Shown here one piece after another: positions 1 to 8,081 of a stretch of DNA of 38,688 nt. Made by a program: the position numbers and the translations under genes. A model generated the notes under the pieces. It searched no databases. It worked only from the letters and a program-made list of their open reading frames with translations, and was not told where the DNA came from. The stretch spans positions 1-38,688 of the forward strand of contig DAONVO010000012.1 of assembly GCA_035412805.1 (NCBI GenBank), in the 5' to 3' direction. The DNA comes from DTU018 sp029550685. GTDB taxonomy: Bacteria; Bacillota; Syntrophomonadia; Syntrophomonadales; Syntrophomonadaceae. Positions within the stretch are counted from its first letter, which is position 1; each line of letters begins with the position of its first letter.

Positions 1-9
1 AAAGGTTAA

Positions 10-39
10 GTATTCTGCTGCTGTCCGGGGGGAATACTG
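10..39 (+). promoter_or_regulatory. Putative sigma-F promoter of gin
   Basis: GTATT (10-14) is followed after 15 nt by GGGAATACTG (30-39). The second element fits the sigma-F -10 pattern GGnnAnAnTr at every defined base, and the first matches four of five bases of GTATA. The B. subtilis orthologue csfB is known to be a forespore sigma-F gene, which supports the reading. An overlapping 7-bp inverted repeat (AGTATTC / GAATACT, 9-15 and 32-38) is an alternative explanation as an operator. Confidence 0.6.
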
Positions 40-63
40 ACAGAAAAAAGGAAGTTTATCACT

Positions 64-282
64 ATGAAAGAGGTGCACCAGCTAATGGTCCCGTCTGCAA
101 GAGGCGTTCTCCTGCCACGCTGCTATTTATGCGGGGAGGTACCCTCCCAGGGGATTCATGGAGGGGTGAAGATCAGAAAAGCTTTTATTTGCTGTGAATG
201 TGAGCAAGATATAGTCAATATGGAAGTTGGCTCCATCCATTACCAGACCGTGATTAACAAATTAAAAGAGATTCTTGGCTGA
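64..282 (+). CDS. gin: Anti-sigma-G factor Gin (CsfB family)
   Basis: A 72-residue zinc-binding protein. Two CxxC pairs are visible: CYLCGE at about residues 20-25 and CCECEQ at about 43-48. This spacing is that of the Gin/CsfB family, which binds sigma-G (and sigma-E in B. subtilis) and prevents its premature activity during sporulation. The ATG at 64 is the first in the window and follows AAAAAGGAAG. The gene has its own probable sigma-F promoter and ends inside an intrinsic terminator, so it is monocistronic. It precedes the yaaO-tmk-holB block as csfB does in B. subtilis, which strengthens the assignment. Family identity is confident; the inhibition target is taken from family knowledge. 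Confidence 0.85.
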   Translation: MKEVHQLMVPSARGVLLPRCYLCGEVPSQGIHGGVKIRKAFICCECEQDIVNMEVGSIHYQTVINKLKEILG

Positions 283-310
283 GGTACCTGAAAAGGTACC
301 TTAATTTTTT
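282..310 (+). terminator. Intrinsic terminator of gin
   Basis: AGGTACC (282-288), loop TGAAAA, GGTACCT (295-301), then TTAATTTTTT. The stem starts on the last base of the gin stop codon. Confidence 0.85.
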
Positions 311-379
311 CATGGATTAATGGTTCTCACTTCATATACAATTGATATAGGGAATAAGTTTTGCAGGTGGGAGAGAGAA

Positions 380-1318
380 TTGGAAGCATCCGGTTATCAG
401 ACTCTATGTGTGGTTAATCCCAAGTCTGCCAATGGTCGTACTCGCAAAGCTTGGAGCAATATTGAACGAGCACTGGTGAACCGTAATATTGAGATAGATG
501 TCCAGTACACAAGAGGACCTGGGGATGCCACTCTCATTACCCGGAAAGCTTTGCAGAGCGGATACAATCGTATCGTATCCGTGGGCGGAGACGGTACACT
601 CAATGAAGTAGTAAATGGTTTCTTTGACAAAAACCAGCACCATATAAATCCGGAAGCCTGTCTTTCTTTTGTTCCCCTGGGAACTGGCGGGGATTTCGCC
701 CGCATGTTTAATATGAATCGTGATATCGATACCATATTTCGCCTGTTTACTGACCCGCAGGTGTGCCGCTGTGATCTAGTGTTGGCCACCTATACCGGCT
801 GGCAGGAGATGGAGGAACGACGCTTCTATATTAATGAAGCTGATGTGGGTCTAGGCAGCGCTACCGTTTACCGGGTAAACAACAACAGCAAAGCATTGGG
901 AGGTTTCCTGTCATTTTTGTTAGCATTTTTATACACCATTTTCACTTACCAGAACCTGGACCTGGTCATTAAGGTGGATGGAGAAACCAGATACGAGGGC
1001 AAAACAGGCATCATAGTGGTTGGTAACGGCAGTTATTTCGGCGGCGGCGTGAAAGTTGCTCCCCAGGCCCGGATTGACGATGGGCTTTTGGAAATAATAC
1101 TTGCCAAGGACCTAAGAAAACGAGATTTGCTAGCTAATCTAACTAATATGTACAAAGGCACACACATGAAGCATCCCCTGGTGGAAAGAATGGCCGGCCA
1201 CCAGGTACAAATCATGTCAGCTAACGACATCCTGTTTGAAATGGATGGAGAGACTCCGGGACATGGTAACCAAGTCACTTTTGAAATAGTTCCGGCAGCT
1301 ATGAAACTGCTGGTTTAA
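380..1318 (+). CDS. Diacylglycerol kinase family lipid kinase (DagK/YegS/BmrU type)
   Basis: ATP-dependent lipid kinase of the DAGK catalytic-domain family, probably acting on diacylglycerol or a related lipid at the inner membrane face. Visible motifs are an N-terminal VVNPKSANG strand-loop, the nucleotide-binding GGDGTLNEVVNG, the PLGTGGDFARM segment, and a C-terminal ILFEMDGE. I chose TTG at 380 (312 residues) because GGGAGAGA lies just upstream and the family begins a few residues before the NPKSG motif. An in-frame ATG at 320 would give 332 residues but has no ribosome binding site and sits 10 nt after the gin terminator. In B. subtilis this slot holds xpaC-yaaN, so the kinase is a local replacement. 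Substrate cannot be told from sequence. Confidence 0.82.
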   Translation: MEASGYQTLCVVNPKSANGRTRKAWSNIERALVNRNIEIDVQYTRGPGDATLITRKALQSGYNRIVSVGGDGTLNEVVNGFFDKNQHHINPEACLSFVPLGTGGDFARMFNMNRDIDTIFRLFTDPQVCRCDLVLATYTGWQEMEERRFYINEADVGLGSATVYRVNNNSKALGGFLSFLLAFLYTIFTYQNLDLVIKVDGETRYEGKTGIIVVGNGSYFGGGVKVAPQARIDDGLLEIILAKDLRKRDLLANLTNMYKGTHMKHPLVERMAGHQVQIMSANDILFEMDGETPGHGNQVTFEIVPAAMKLLV

Positions 1319-1333
1319 AAGAGAGGATTTGAT

Positions 1334-2770
1334 GTGACTCCCTCATCAACCCCCATTTACTCCGCCCTTAACCGCTACATACAAGAAAATATATTGCGAT
1401 TGCATATGCCTGGCCACGCTGGAATAGCCCCAGCTCTTCCCCATGCGTGGCAGAATCTGGCCTTATTTGATGTTACCGAGATACCTGGATTGGACGACCT
1501 GCATCTTCCCATTGGTATTATTGAACACGCAGAACGCTTGTTGGCTGAAGCTTTTGGAGCCCAGGAAAGTTTTTTTCTGGTTAATGGAGCTACTTCGGGC
1601 ATACATGCTCTTTTCCTCAGTCTCCCTTCTCCGGCTAAGGTCCTCATTCCCCGCCATGCCCACCGTTCCTTCTTCGGGGGGCTGGTTCTGTCGGGGGCTC
1701 ATCCGGTATACCTGCCAGCCGAGATAGATAACGAGACCGGCCTGTCCCTGGCTACCAGTGTTACAGCAGTTGAAGACCTGCTCGCCCGTCAGGAGGTCCA
1801 GGCGGTCTTTTTGACCAGCCCTACTTTTTACGGAACTACCAGCAATATTCGTGAAATAGCCGCAGCAGCTCATCGTCGCAACATTCCGGTTTTTATTGAT
1901 GAAGCCCATGGGGCCCATTTCTATTTTCATCCCCGCTATCCCGATCCGGCGCTGTCATCAGGAGCAGATTCGGTGGTTCATGGAATGCATAAAACCCTGC
2001 CGGTCTTTAACCAGGGCGGAGCCTTGCACCTGGGACATGGTTTCCGGTTTGCAGATAGGGTAAAGAACGCTTTTAGCCTTCTTACTACTACCAGTCCCTC
2101 CTATCCCTTGCTAGCTTCGATGGATCTAGCCCGTCATTTTATGCAGCAGCACGGGCAGGAGCTATTAGATAAAGGTCTTCAATTAGCCGGTGAGTATCGC
2201 TGTAAAATCGATCAACTGCCAGGATTTAGCTGCCCAGGAAGACGGTTAATCAAAAACGGGGTAACCGGAGCTGATCCTTTAAAAATTTTGGTTTTAACCG
2301 ATAAAATGAATATCAGCGGTTTCGAAATAGGACGTATCCTGCGCCAGCATTATAATATTCAAGTAGAGATAGAAGGGGATCACTATATACTGGCTATGAT
2401 GTCCATGTTTCACCAACCCAGTGACTGGGAAAGATTTTACCGGGCCTTACAAGCTATCGCCAAGGATCAACAGAGCCATACTGCGAATAGTAGATATATA
2501 AGACCGGTAGTGCCGCCTGCACCGTTAGTAGTAAAATCGCCCCGGGAGGCATTTCAAAGTGCCAGCAGACGTATACCCCTGGCCCAGGCAAGAAATCGGG
2601 TATCCGCAGAAATAGTGGCAGCCTACCCGCCCGGCATTCCTGCTTTACTGCCTGGAGAGATGATTACCGGGGAAATATATGATTATCTTAGCTATATACG
2701 CCAAATAGGAGTTAGGGTACAGGGACCGCTGGATCACACCCTGGACACTATTGCCGTGCTGGAGATTTAG
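1334..2770 (+). CDS. Orn/Lys/Arg decarboxylase family PLP enzyme (YaaO-like)
   Basis: A 478-residue fold-type I pyridoxal-phosphate enzyme of the short Gram-positive Orn/Lys/Arg decarboxylase group. Key segments are LRLHMPGH near the N-terminus, the NGATSGIHA loop, FIDEAHGAH with the PLP-ring Asp/His, and HGMHKTLP with the probable Schiff-base lysine. The C-terminal domain has the PPGIPALLPGE signature typical of basic amino-acid decarboxylases. Start is GTG 1334 after GAGAGGA; the ATG two bases earlier is out of frame. It ends 11 nt before tmk, the order found in B. subtilis (yaaO-tmk). Whether arginine, lysine or ornithine is used cannot be decided here. Confidence 0.88.
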   Translation: MTPSSTPIYSALNRYIQENILRLHMPGHAGIAPALPHAWQNLALFDVTEIPGLDDLHLPIGIIEHAERLLAEAFGAQESFFLVNGATSGIHALFLSLPSPAKVLIPRHAHRSFFGGLVLSGAHPVYLPAEIDNETGLSLATSVTAVEDLLARQEVQAVFLTSPTFYGTTSNIREIAAAAHRRNIPVFIDEAHGAHFYFHPRYPDPALSSGADSVVHGMHKTLPVFNQGGALHLGHGFRFADRVKNAFSLLTTTSPSYPLLASMDLARHFMQQHGQELLDKGLQLAGEYRCKIDQLPGFSCPGRRLIKNGVTGADPLKILVLTDKMNISGFEIGRILRQHYNIQVEIEGDHYILAMMSMFHQPSDWERFYRALQAIAKDQQSHTANSRYIRPVVPPAPLVVKSPREAFQSASRRIPLAQARNRVSAEIVAAYPPGIPALLPGEMITGEIYDYLSYIRQIGVRVQGPLDHTLDTIAVLEI

Positions 2771-2781
2771 GAGGAAACTGG

Positions 2782-3423
2782 ATGCTAAAAGGCATATTTA
2801 TTAGTCTGGAAGGGGTAGACGGTTCTGGTAAAACAAGCTTAAAAGAAGAACTGCTAGGTCACTTAGCTGTTTTTGATCCTCTTAGCCTGCGCGAACCTGG
2901 TGGAACGCCTATTTCTGAGAAGATTAGAAACTTGTTGTTGGATACTTCCAATGAGGATATGCAGGCGCGCACCGAAGCGTTTCTCTATGCGTCGGCACGC
3001 TGTCAACTGGTGGAAACAGTGATCCGACCTGCACTGCAGCAGGGGAAAATGGTTATAGCCGACCGCTACATAGATTCGACTTTGGCCTATCAGGGTTTCG
3101 GACGGGGCTTACCGCTGGATTTTCTGGAACAGTTGAACCAACTGTCTACCGGAGGATTAAGACCCGACTTAACCCTGCTGCTGGATTTAGATCCCACCGA
3201 AGGTGCCCGCCGGCGGGCCCAAGATGCCCCAGACCGCCTGGAAAAAGCCGGTTTGTTATTTCAAAACCGGGTTCGACAAGGATATTTACAGATAGCCCGG
3301 CAGGAACCCCAGCGCATATGCGTGATTGATGCCCATCAACCACTGGAGATGGTAGTCAAGAATGCCCTGCAGGAAATTCAGCAGCTTTTGACAAAAAGAG
3401 GTTGGTATCATCCAAGAGCGTGA
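2782..3423 (+). CDS. tmk: Thymidylate kinase
   Basis: Phosphorylates dTMP to dTDP for DNA synthesis. The 213-residue length is normal. The P-loop GVDGSGKT is at residues 11-18, the DRY motif at about 94-96, followed by the STLAYQG segment, and the FREPGGT-like LREPGGTP strand lies at about 37-44. The LID region carries arginines in EGARRRAQD. Start ATG 2782 follows AGGAGG with proper spacing. It sits between the YaaO-like decarboxylase and yaaR, which fits the conserved Bacillota order, except that yaaQ is absent. Confidence 0.95.
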   Translation: MLKGIFISLEGVDGSGKTSLKEELLGHLAVFDPLSLREPGGTPISEKIRNLLLDTSNEDMQARTEAFLYASARCQLVETVIRPALQQGKMVIADRYIDSTLAYQGFGRGLPLDFLEQLNQLSTGGLRPDLTLLLDLDPTEGARRRAQDAPDRLEKAGLLFQNRVRQGYLQIARQEPQRICVIDAHQPLEMVVKNALQEIQQLLTKRGWYHPRA

Positions 3424-3447
3424 AGGGGACAAAAGGAGGGCGTTGGC

Positions 3448-3897
3448 ATGAAAATTAACCGGGATAAAAAAGAATGGACTAAATTTACAACCGTGAGCAG
3501 CAAAGCCAGCCGCGAGGTCCAGCGCCGTCCCGGTGCCAGTTTTGAGCAGGAGTTGTCCCAGCATCACCAGAGTCAAGGGCGTCTAAAAATGCAGGAGATT
3601 ATGCAGCAGCTGGATCAGGTATCTGACCGCCTGAAGCGGAGTTTAAACATTAGCGATCTGATGCTCTACAAACGTCTGGTCAAGGATTTTCTCCAGGAGG
3701 CAGCCTCTCAAGCTTACCTATTAAAACAGGAGCATGGCCGGAGTAGAAGGGGCCGAGCTTTATTGGTGACTATTCAAACCGTTGATAAAGAGATAGAGCA
3801 AATGCTGGATGATTTTACCAGGCGTACCCCAGAACCACTGGAGGTTTTAGAAACTTTGGACAAGATCAGAGGTATGCTGATTGACTTAATGGTATAG
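3448..3897 (+). CDS. yaaR: YaaR family protein (DUF327)
   Basis: A 149-residue, almost entirely helical and highly charged protein matching the YaaR/DUF327 family in length, position and composition (central YKRLVKDFL and C-terminal TLDKIRGMLIDLMV). No catalytic motif or membrane segment is visible, and the family's function is not established. Start ATG 3448 follows AAAGGAGGG. It lies between tmk and holB, exactly as in B. subtilis, and is probably cotranscribed with them. Assignment rests on synteny plus overall likeness. Confidence 0.82.
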   Translation: MKINRDKKEWTKFTTVSSKASREVQRRPGASFEQELSQHHQSQGRLKMQEIMQQLDQVSDRLKRSLNISDLMLYKRLVKDFLQEAASQAYLLKQEHGRSRRGRALLVTIQTVDKEIEQMLDDFTRRTPEPLEVLETLDKIRGMLIDLMV

Positions 3898-3916
3898 TAA
3901 TATGAAGGAGGATTAC

Positions 3917-4918
3917 ATGGCTGACTTTTCTTCCATAATAGGACAAGATCAAGCCGTCGCTTTGCTGCAGAGCAGTTTGGACAGCGGAATAATAAGTCAT
4001 GCCTATTTGTTTATGGGACCTCCCGGAGTGGGCAAGGAAAAAACAGCCCGAACCTTTGCTCACTTACTTTTGCAGCAGGAAGATCCTGCTGCTGAAATAT
4101 ACCTGCGGGAAGGAATCCATCCGGATCTAATGGAAATAAGTCTTCCCGAAAACCGGACCCGTATCAGTAAGGAACAGGTTAGCCAGGAAATGATCCCCTG
4201 GCTGGCTATGAAACCTTACCGGGCCGTGCATCGTTTGGTGCTGATTCACGACAGCCACTTAATGAGCCTGGAAGCGGCCAATGCTTTGCTAAAAACCCTG
4301 GAGGAACCGCCTGAGTACGCTCTGATCATTTTGCTCAGTGATACTTCAGAAATACTGGAAACCATAGTATCGCGCTGTCAGCTGTTGCACTTCTATCCTT
4401 TGGGAGTACCAGAAATTGAATCGGTTTTACTGAGCCGGGGTGTTGAGCCGGAGTTGGCTTCACGGGCTGCCCGGATCAGTCAGGGGAGCCTGGGAGAAGC
4501 TTTGCAATTCTGTGAGGAAAAAGACTGGCCTGGCCGCTGGCAGAAAGCCTTGACTTTACTGCAGGGCCTGAGCAGTGGAGAACCGGTCAAAGTGTTGGAA
4601 GCAGCCTCCCTGATGGAAGAAGATTTGGAGTTGAACGTCCGACTGGTGGAGACTATAATAAGGGATCGACTAATTCTACAATACAGTGATCAAGATAATG
4701 TACTTCTGTTTCCGGAAAGTAAGGACATTTACCGGCAGTTGCCCCGCTTGCATCCGCAACAGGTGCTGAGGGGCTGGGAACGAATCAATAGACTAAAGCG
4801 CTATAGCCGCTATCATGTAAATCGTTCCCTGATTGCCATTAATATAGCCTATGAATGGCTGCATTTGCTGCAGCCTCATGTGTCCCCCAGCCAGGGGACA
4901 CGCACACAAAGGAGGTAA
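3917..4918 (+). CDS. holB: DNA polymerase III delta' subunit
   Basis: Clamp-loader subunit (AAA+ fold, 333 residues). The P-loop is GPPGVGKEKT at about 34-43, with HPDLMEIS, EAANALLKTLEEPP (sensor region) and SRCQ (arginine-finger SRC) motifs in order. The start is ATG 3917: an in-frame ATG at 3902 would put the strong AAGGAGG inside the coding sequence, whereas that site is 6 nt upstream of 3917. Unusually, the four-cysteine zinc module found between the P-loop and HPDL in most delta' and DnaX proteins is missing; the segment is shortened and has no cysteine. Neighbours yaaR and ricT agree with the Bacillota order. Confidence 0.92.
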   Translation: MADFSSIIGQDQAVALLQSSLDSGIISHAYLFMGPPGVGKEKTARTFAHLLLQQEDPAAEIYLREGIHPDLMEISLPENRTRISKEQVSQEMIPWLAMKPYRAVHRLVLIHDSHLMSLEAANALLKTLEEPPEYALIILLSDTSEILETIVSRCQLLHFYPLGVPEIESVLLSRGVEPELASRAARISQGSLGEALQFCEEKDWPGRWQKALTLLQGLSSGEPVKVLEAASLMEEDLELNVRLVETIIRDRLILQYSDQDNVLLFPESKDIYRQLPRLHPQQVLRGWERINRLKRYSRYHVNRSLIAINIAYEWLHLLQPHVSPSQGTRTQRR

Positions 4919-4922
4919 GATA

Positions 4923-5639
4923 GTGGCCTGGGTTGCAGGAATACGCTTCAAACCAGCTGGGAAAATATATTATTTTGAATGTGAAAATATCGATTTGAAC
5001 ACTGGGGACGGAGTAATTGTAGAGACTATCCGTGGAATAGAATATGGCACTGTGGCTATCGGTAAAAGGCAGCTTCCTGATGAGGAACTGGTGTTACCCC
5101 TAAAACCAGTAATTCGTAAAGCTACCCCGGAAGATACCCAAATCCACCATAGCAACCGTGCCAAAGAAAAAGAAGCTCTCGAAATATGCAAGAAGAAGAT
5201 TCGCGAGCATAACCTGCCCATGCGCTTGATTGATGTGGAATATACTTTTGATATGGGTAAGATAATATTTTATTTTACTGCTGAAGGCCGGGTAGATTTC
5301 CGGGAATTGGTCAAAGATCTGGCTGCCATTTTTAAGACTCGTATCGAGCTGCGTCAGATCGGGGTGCGGGATGAAGCCAAAATGTTAGGAGGAATAGGAA
5401 CTTGTGGCCGAGTTTTGTGCTGCCATAACTTCCTGGGAGAATTTGAACCAGTTTCTATACGGATGGCTAAAGAACAGAATTTGTCCCTCAATCCCACTAA
5501 AATATCAGGAATATGCTGCCGGCTGATGTGCTGCCTGAAGTACGAATCAGAATTGTACGATACCAAGGGGCAGGAGGGTTGTAAGTGTGGAGAAGACTGT
5601 CCGCGAGTTGAAGAACTTATTGAGGGAGATGATTATTGA
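4923..5639 (+). CDS. ricT: PSP1 domain protein RicT (YaaT)
   Basis: 238 residues with the PSP1 C-terminal domain. In B. subtilis RicT forms the RicAFT complex, which binds Fe-S clusters and FAD, promotes mRNA maturation by RNase Y and stimulates Spo0A phosphorylation. The cysteine-rich signature is present: GTCGRVLCCHNFL, then GICCRLMCCLKYE and GCKCGEDCP near the C-terminus. The start is GTG 4923, 8 nt after AAAGGAGG; an in-frame upstream ATG at 4851 lies within holB and would add 24 unrelated residues. The 3' end overlaps yabA by 53 nt, suggesting translational coupling. Confidence 0.9.
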   Translation: MAWVAGIRFKPAGKIYYFECENIDLNTGDGVIVETIRGIEYGTVAIGKRQLPDEELVLPLKPVIRKATPEDTQIHHSNRAKEKEALEICKKKIREHNLPMRLIDVEYTFDMGKIIFYFTAEGRVDFRELVKDLAAIFKTRIELRQIGVRDEAKMLGGIGTCGRVLCCHNFLGEFEPVSIRMAKEQNLSLNPTKISGICCRLMCCLKYESELYDTKGQEGCKCGEDCPRVEELIEGDDY

Positions 5640-5865
5640 ACTAGGTGAATTAAAAGAGCGGGTTACTTCTCTGGAGAAAGATGTAGCCCGGCTACACAAC
5701 CCTGCTCCGGAAATTGACCGGGAAGCCCAAATCGGTATTCAGGGCGAAGGCTATGAGAACTTGGGTCGCCTATACCGGGAAGGTTATCATATTTGTGCTT
5801 TCTCCTTTGGTCAGCAGCGTCAGGAAGATTGTTTGTTCTGCCTGGCCCAACTAGAAAAGGAGTGA
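5587..5865 (+). CDS. yabA: Replication initiation control protein YabA
   Basis: 92 residues: an N-terminal leucine-zipper helix (about 1-40) and a C-terminal zinc module HIC...CLFC at about residues 68-87, the hallmark of YabA. YabA tetramers bind DnaA and DnaN and prevent over-initiation. The start is GTG 5587, 8 nt after AGGAGGG at 5572-5578, so the gene begins 53 nt inside ricT. An internal ATG at 5629 has no properly spaced ribosome binding site and would remove part of the helix. Same position as in B. subtilis. Confidence 0.9.
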   Translation: MEKTVRELKNLLREMIIELGELKERVTSLEKDVARLHNPAPEIDREAQIGIQGEGYENLGRLYREGYHICAFSFGQQRQEDCLFCLAQLEKE

Positions 5866-5881
5866 CCTGAAGCTGGAACAG

Positions 5882-6646
5882 TTGCCCGATTTGCCTGGCG
5901 ACGAAAGCTGGGATGATTTAATTTTAGGAGGATTAAAAATCATTCAGCCCCGCTCGGGTTACCGCTTTTCTATTGATGCCGTCCTGTTAGCCCATTTCCC
6001 CGATCTATATGATGGTATGCAGGTATTCGATTTGGGAACCGGCAGCGGAGTTATAGCTCTGCTGCTGGCTTATCGTCATAAGGGGATTCATATCACTGGA
6101 CTGGACATCCAGGAGCAAATGGTGGACAGGGCCCGGCGCAGTGTGCAGTACAATAAGCTGGAGAAGAGAATAACCATTATAAAAGCTGATATAAATCAGG
6201 TTACCGGGTATTGGCCACCAGCTCAAGCGGATTTGGTAGTGTGCAATCCGCCTTTTTGGAAAAAGGGACAGGGTAAAGTCAGCCTTGATCCAGAACAGGC
6301 AGTGGCCCGTCATGAACTAAAGGTTACCCTGCCAGCCATTTTGCAGGCCGGCGCTCACTTATTGAAAACAGGCGGGCGTCTGGCCATGGTTTTACCAGCC
6401 CGCCGCTTAACTGAACTATTTTCTGAGCTTGCACCAGTAGGACTGAAACCGGTGCGCTTACGTATGATTCATCCCACCATTGACCGGGAAGCTGGGCACT
6501 TCTTGATTGAAGCCGGCAAGGGCACCCGGGGGGAAATGACCATAATGCCTCCTTTGATTATCTACGAGAGAGCAGGGGTGTACACCCAGGAAATACAACA
6601 TCTTTATGAACGATCCCCCGGAGAGGAAAGGAGTCAAGATGGCTGA
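5882..6646 (+). CDS. tRNA1(Val) A37 N6-methyltransferase family (YabB/TrmN6)
   Basis: SAM-dependent N6-adenine methyltransferase. Motif I is DLGTGSGVIALLL and the catalytic NPPF motif appears as VVCNPPFWKKG; the LKIIQPRSGYRFSIDAVLLAHF opening is characteristic of the TrmN6/YabB group, which modifies A37 of tRNA1(Val). Length is about 254 residues. The start is uncertain: TTG 5882 is 19 nt from the nearest AAGGAG (5857-5862), while an in-frame CTG at 5873 is better spaced but a rare start. It follows yabA and overlaps rsmI by 8 nt. The B. subtilis yazA gene (GIY-YIG) that normally follows is absent. Confidence 0.88.
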   Translation: MPDLPGDESWDDLILGGLKIIQPRSGYRFSIDAVLLAHFPDLYDGMQVFDLGTGSGVIALLLAYRHKGIHITGLDIQEQMVDRARRSVQYNKLEKRITIIKADINQVTGYWPPAQADLVVCNPPFWKKGQGKVSLDPEQAVARHELKVTLPAILQAGAHLLKTGGRLAMVLPARRLTELFSELAPVGLKPVRLRMIHPTIDREAGHFLIEAGKGTRGEMTIMPPLIIYERAGVYTQEIQHLYERSPGEERSQDG

Positions 6647-7490
6647 AACCGGTATACTCTATATTTGTGCTACGCCTATAGGCAACCTGGAAGATGTAAG
6701 CATCCGCTTGCTCAAAACCTTGCGCCAGGCAGATCTGATTGCCTGTGAAGATACCCGCCATACCATAAAGCTGCTGAACCGCTACAAAATTCATAAACCA
6801 CTGACCAGCTACCACCAGCACAGCCACCTGGCCAAAGAAGATTTGATTCTGCAGGAACTGGCCGCAGGCAAACGGGTGGCTCTGGTCTCCGATGCTGGAA
6901 TGCCAGCCATCTCTGATCCTGGAGCTGATCTGGTCCTGAGGGCTTTAGAAGCAGGGATCAAGGTAGAGGCTATCCCAGGGCCCTCGGCTCTGATTACAGC
7001 CTTAGCATTGTCAGGACTGGATACCCAGAGTTTTATTTTTATCGGTTTTTTACCAGCCAAGAGCGGGCAGCGCCGGGAATTATTAAGCAGCCTGGCTGAT
7101 CAACCCCGCACCATGATTTTCTACGAAGCTCCGCACCGGTTGCTTAAGACTCTGGCTGATATGGAGGAACTGCTGGGAGCAGAACGCCCCATTGCTGTGG
7201 CCCGGGAATTAACCAAAGCATACGAGGAAATAAGGCGGGGCAGTATCAGAGAAGTAGCCGCATATTTTCGGGAACATGAACCCCGGGGTGAGTTCACCCT
7301 GGTATTGGCAGGCAAGCAACCTGAAGCGCCCACAGCTGATATGGAACAAATCGCCCGGGAGGTTCAGCAATTGATTGCTAACGGTATGGATAAAAAAGAG
7401 GCCTTCAAAACGAAGGCCCGCGAATACGGAATACGTAAGTCCGAAATATATAATTATTACTTAAAATACCATGATCAATTTAAAGACTAA
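6639..7490 (+). CDS. rsmI: 16S rRNA (cytidine1402-2'-O)-methyltransferase RsmI
   Basis: 283 residues of the tetrapyrrole-methylase fold. The N-terminus ILYICATPIGNLEDVSIR, the CEDTRHT motif, the SDAGMPAISDPG loop and GPSALITALALSGL are diagnostic of RsmI, which 2'-O-methylates C1402 in the 16S decoding centre. A short helical C-terminal domain (KKEAFKTKAREYGIRKSEIYNYYL) is also typical. The start is ATG 6639 after AAAGGAG; an in-frame ATG at 6606 lies inside trmN6 and lacks spacing. The stop overlaps the stop of the convergent abrB by 3-4 nt. Confidence 0.95.
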   Translation: MAETGILYICATPIGNLEDVSIRLLKTLRQADLIACEDTRHTIKLLNRYKIHKPLTSYHQHSHLAKEDLILQELAAGKRVALVSDAGMPAISDPGADLVLRALEAGIKVEAIPGPSALITALALSGLDTQSFIFIGFLPAKSGQRRELLSSLADQPRTMIFYEAPHRLLKTLADMEELLGAERPIAVARELTKAYEEIRRGSIREVAAYFREHEPRGEFTLVLAGKQPEAPTADMEQIAREVQQLIANGMDKKEAFKTKAREYGIRKSEIYNYYLKYHDQFKD

Positions 7491-7738
7491 CCTACTTGCT
7501 TTCCGAGTTCCGTCAGGCAGCTTCTGCAGATATTCTTACCCTTATAATTGAAGACTTCTTCAGCGTTGCCGCAGAATATACAAGCTGGTTCGTATTTGCG
7601 CAGGATAATCTTTTCATTATCCACATAGATTTCCAGGGCGTCTTTCTCTTCTATCCCCATGGTTCGTCTTAATTCGATAGGAATTACAATACGCCCCAAC
7701 TCATCAACCTTTCTTACTACACCAGTCGACTTCATCAT
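7487..7738 (-). CDS. abrB: AbrB/SpoVT family transition-state regulator
   Basis: 83 residues. The swapped-hairpin AbrB DNA-binding domain spans about residues 3-50 (KSTGVVRKVDELGRIVIPIELRR), the most conserved sequence of the family. Unlike B. subtilis AbrB, the C-terminus has two CxxC pairs (CIFC and CRSC), a probable zinc knuckle seen in clostridial members. ATG at 7738 follows AAAGGAGG on the minus strand. A strong sigma-A promoter lies 49 nt upstream. Placement between rsmI and metG on the opposite strand equals B. subtilis. A TGTTGAA sequence at 7822-7828 (minus) differs by one base from a Spo0A box, which is only suggestive. Confidence 0.92.
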   Translation of the reverse strand: MMKSTGVVRKVDELGRIVIPIELRRTMGIEEKDALEIYVDNEKIILRKYEPACIFCGNAEEVFNYKGKNICRSCLTELGKQVG

Positions 7739-7786
7739 TTGCTACAGTCCTCCTTTGTTTATAAAAAATGCCATTTCTCACAACAA

Positions 7787-7815
7787 ACTATACCAGGGCT
7801 GGTAGAAATAGTCAA
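7787..7815 (-). promoter_or_regulatory. Sigma-A promoter of abrB
   Basis: Read on the minus strand, TTGACT (7815-7810), a 17-nt spacer and TATAGT (7792-7787). Near consensus with ideal spacing, about 40 nt upstream of the ribosome binding site. Confidence 0.85.
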
Positions 7816-8081
7816 GTAATTTTCAACATATAAAGACAAAAATTTGGTTACTAATGGTTAATCAGTTCGATTAAAAGACTTGGTTCAGCAAATAACGAGT
7901 CCTGAAAACCATTTTAGGCAGAAAAACCCAGTTCCAGCAATTGGTGGGGCCAGAAGCTTTTGCCTATGAAAAAAGGATATCCAGGGTAAGATGTGGTAAA
8001 CTATACCTGTTACACCGACAGCCCGAAGTCCTGGGCTGAATACTAAAGGATACGGTACTGATTCTCAAGGAGGGCATTTTT
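7816..8081 (+). other. abrB-metG intergenic region and metG leader
   Basis: No ORF is supported here. A clear hairpin, CAGCCC (8019-8024) and GGGCTG (8033-8038) with an 8-nt loop, lies in the probable metG leader; no T-run follows it. TATACC at 8002-8007 could be a -10 element but has no good -35. I see no T-box signature and no recognisable SAM riboswitch. The metG ribosome binding site AAGGAGG is at about 8068-8074. Confidence 0.4.

Noticed and set aside
1463..1930. 155-codon minus-strand ORF inside the decarboxylase gene
   Set aside because: Antisense shadow of a conserved PLP enzyme; no family likeness.
7822..7828. Spo0A box upstream of abrB
   Set aside because: TGTTGAA has one mismatch to TGTCGAA and lies upstream of the -35, not where the known abrB repression sites lie; too weak to list as a site.
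7816..8081. T-box or SAM riboswitch before metG
   Set aside because: No TGGNACCGCG T-box sequence, no anticodon-like specifier stem and no SAM-type core; only a simple hairpin is present.
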